From Leishmania infantum JPCM5 (lineage: Eukaryota; Euglenozoa; Kinetoplastea; Trypanosomatida; Trypanosomatidae), in NCBI RefSeq assembly GCF_000002875.2, contig NC_009419.2, positions 1,550,142 through 1,614,141 of the forward strand: DNA of 64,000 nucleotides, read 5' to 3'. Positions 62,579 to 64,000 of this stretch are shown here, piece by piece (within the stretch, counting starts at the first letter, position 1; every line of letters begins with the position of its first letter). The notes beneath the pieces are model-generated. The model was not told the origin of the DNA, made no database searches, and saw nothing but the letters and a program-made list of their open reading frames with translations. Both the position numbers and the translations under genes were made by a program.

Positions 62579-64000
62579 ATGAGTTTGTTCACGCAACGTG
62601 GACGCGTCGAGGTCTCCTCGGGCGACAGCGAGCCGGACTCGATTGCCTCCACCGTCGTTGACTCTGCCGATGAGCTCATCGAAGGGCTCGCTCGAATGGC
62701 CTTGGCCGGGCACTACAGCGGCGGACCAAGAACGTACGAAACTAACCAGCTCCTCCAGGGTCGGGGAATGTCCCGTCGCCCACGCGAGGTAGCGGAGACA
62801 GGACTCAGCATGGGTTCATCGAGACAGGTGATGCCCACGCCTTGCGCGATCACTACTCCTCCAGCCTATCAAGCATGCGCGCGGTCGAACAGACAAGGTG
62901 GCGCTTTCGTTTCTCCATGCACTGCTCGCGACATGGACGAAGCGGAAAACGACGCGCGCGCGTTCGAGAAGATGTACCGGCATCTCGCCCGCGAGTACCT
63001 GAGAGGAAACAGTAGCGTCTACCGCGCGGTCAGCGAGGCAGAGACGGCGGGGTGCGTGGAACATGATAGTGTAGCCAGAAGAGGCATTGCAGGTCCCTCG
63101 CTTTCCATGAAGCCCTCCCCCGCGTGCAAGCCACGCCGCAAACCAGACGAGCAGGCTCAGTCGCGGCTTTTGAAGCCGAACCAGGCTCAACTGGCACGAC
63201 AAGTGGAGAAGTACGAGAGATGCAAGAGGCGCGATGAGGAGGCGCGAAGGTATCCGAAGCCCGTGCGTGTGCCTGCGGAGGCAGTCAAGCGAGGGACGCG
63301 GCTCTTTCTCGAGGCCCAGGCGAGGGCTGACAACGTGAAGCTGGCGCAGGAGGCGCAGGCGAGGCAGAAGGCTGCACAGGAGACGAAGGAGTGCACGTTT
63401 CACCCTTCCGTGTCGGCCTACGCGGCGCGGTTCGCGGCGGGTGGGGCGTACTACCCGTTGGAGAGCCGGCTGGAGGACCAGGCCGCGCACGACGAGAAGC
63501 GACTGCGAATGCGGCTCGAGCGAATGGTGGAGCGCGAGAAAGAGTGCACCTTCAAACCCGCCCTCTCTCCTGGAACGGAGGAGCTGATGTCAAGCCTGCG
63601 CCGCCGCCGCCGCCAACGCTGGCATCACCGCCGCTCTTTCCGCACACCAGAAACGGGCGAACGCGCGAGGAGCAACCGGAGTCGGCGAGCGTCACCTCCA
63701 CGACATGAGCCGTTTGAGCCTGGGGAGCGACTGTACCGCGACGGCGGCGAACGTCTCCTGCGTCAGCAGGTGCGACTTCAGAGAGCAGCAGCCGAGGAAC
63801 AGCGCCACGTTGTCGGTGGCGGGCTGACACTTTCTCACGCCGACGCCCAACAGCTGGCCGACCGCTTCACAGCTTGGGCGGCGGCGCGTGCGGCGAACCG
63901 AGAAGAGCTGCGCATTGCTTTGGAGCAGCAGGAACGCGAAACGCCACGAGCCGCCGCCAAGCGAGAGGCGACGGCTGGGCGAGGAGGTGGTGCTCTTCGC
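62579..64000 (+). CDS. Charged coiled-coil protein with CTFxP repeats (3' end outside the window)
   Basis: An ATG at 62579 opens a frame of 474 codons with no stop before the window edge, so the gene is truncated by the window. The product is Arg/Glu/Ala-rich. Two copies of a short motif, ECTFHPSVS (about residues 275-283) and ECTFKPALS (about 323-331), each follow a charged helix. This ECTFxP pattern is common in trypanosomatid cytoskeletal and flagellar coiled-coil proteins. A poly-Arg run (RRRRRQRWHHRR) follows the second motif, and the last 100 residues are again helical and Gln/Arg-rich. Function is not known. The N-terminal 120 residues are Ser/Gly-rich and probably disordered. Confidence 0.75.
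   Translation, partial: MSLFTQRGRVEVSSGDSEPDSIASTVVDSADELIEGLARMALAGHYSGGPRTYETNQLLQGRGMSRRPREVAETGLSMGSSRQVMPTPCAITTPPAYQACARSNRQGGAFVSPCTARDMDEAENDARAFEKMYRHLAREYLRGNSSVYRAVSEAETAGCVEHDSVARRGIAGPSLSMKPSPACKPRRKPDEQAQSRLLKPNQAQLARQVEKYERCKRRDEEARRYPKPVRVPAEAVKRGTRLFLEAQARADNVKLAQEAQARQKAAQETKECTFHPSVSAYAARFAAGGAYYPLESRLEDQAAHDEKRLRMRLERMVEREKECTFKPALSPGTEELMSSLRRRRRQRWHHRRSFRTPETGERARSNRSRRASPPRHEPFEPGERLYRDGGERLLRQQVRLQRAAAEEQRHVVGGGLTLSHADAQQLADRFTAWAAARAANREELRIALEQQERETPRAAAKREATAGRGGGALR

Noticed and set aside
1..64000. Strand-switch region, tRNA, rRNA or CRISPR array
   Set aside because: All supported genes are on the + strand with no convergent or divergent pair, no RNA gene pattern was found, and the microsatellites lack repeat-spacer structure.

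Overview
This window looks like nuclear DNA of a kinetoplastid flagellate, most likely a Leishmania species or a close relative. All thirteen recognisable genes are intronless, lie on the + strand and are separated by long pyrimidine-rich and (CA)n-rich spacers. Each start codon is preceded by a polypyrimidine tract and an AG, as expected for trans-splicing inside one polycistronic transcription unit. Coding DNA is GC-rich and spacers are T/C-rich. I recognise the order PKA catalytic subunit, PIAS/SIZ1-type SUMO ligase, eIF4E-interacting protein, mitochondrial carrier, large kinase, second PKA catalytic subunit as matching, from memory, Leishmania chromosome 35 (T. brucei chromosome 9). No database was searched.

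Layout: 1295-2443 PKAC (PKAC2 position); 6489-8645 SIZ1; 16046-18421 4E-IP; 26444-27526 SLC25 carrier; 29676-33953 a TPR-kinase-HECT protein; 35645-36760 second PKAC (PKAC1 position); 42484-43668 membrane-anchored alpha/beta hydrolase; 45943-48036 Spb4/DDX55-type DEAD-box helicase; 49243-50403 J-protein; 51498-51845 small hypothetical; 53378-57229 a kinase with zinc cluster, AT-hook and polo-box-like end; 58214-59053 RIIa/EF-hand protein; 60308-61324 Acl4-like TPR protein; 62579-64000 (open at the window edge) a CTFxP-repeat protein. Spacers reach 7-8 kb around 4E-IP. They hold a SIDER-like retroposon remnant (about 4491-5038) and two degenerate ingi/L1Tc-type (DIRE-like) remnants (about 22256-23240 and 37440-38810). 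These two share a 665-bp, almost identical core.

Main points of interest: (1) the 1425-residue protein joins TPRs, a MAP3K-like kinase domain with a glycine-free ATP loop, and a complete C-terminal HECT ubiquitin ligase domain with its catalytic Cys and the -4 Phe; (2) a 1283-residue kinase combines a Cys-rich zinc cluster, an AT-hook and a C-terminal polo-box-like segment; (3) the two PKAC genes are identical over about 945 bp but have unrelated ends, so they bracket a 34-kb unit with direct repeats; (4) three strong inverted repeats cluster within 470 bp at 50788-51257.

Functionally the genes are mostly regulatory: PKA signalling, SUMO and ubiquitin ligases, translation control, ribosome biogenesis (Spb4-like, Acl4-like) and flagellar-type RIIa. 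As usual in kinetoplastids, neighbours need not share a pathway.
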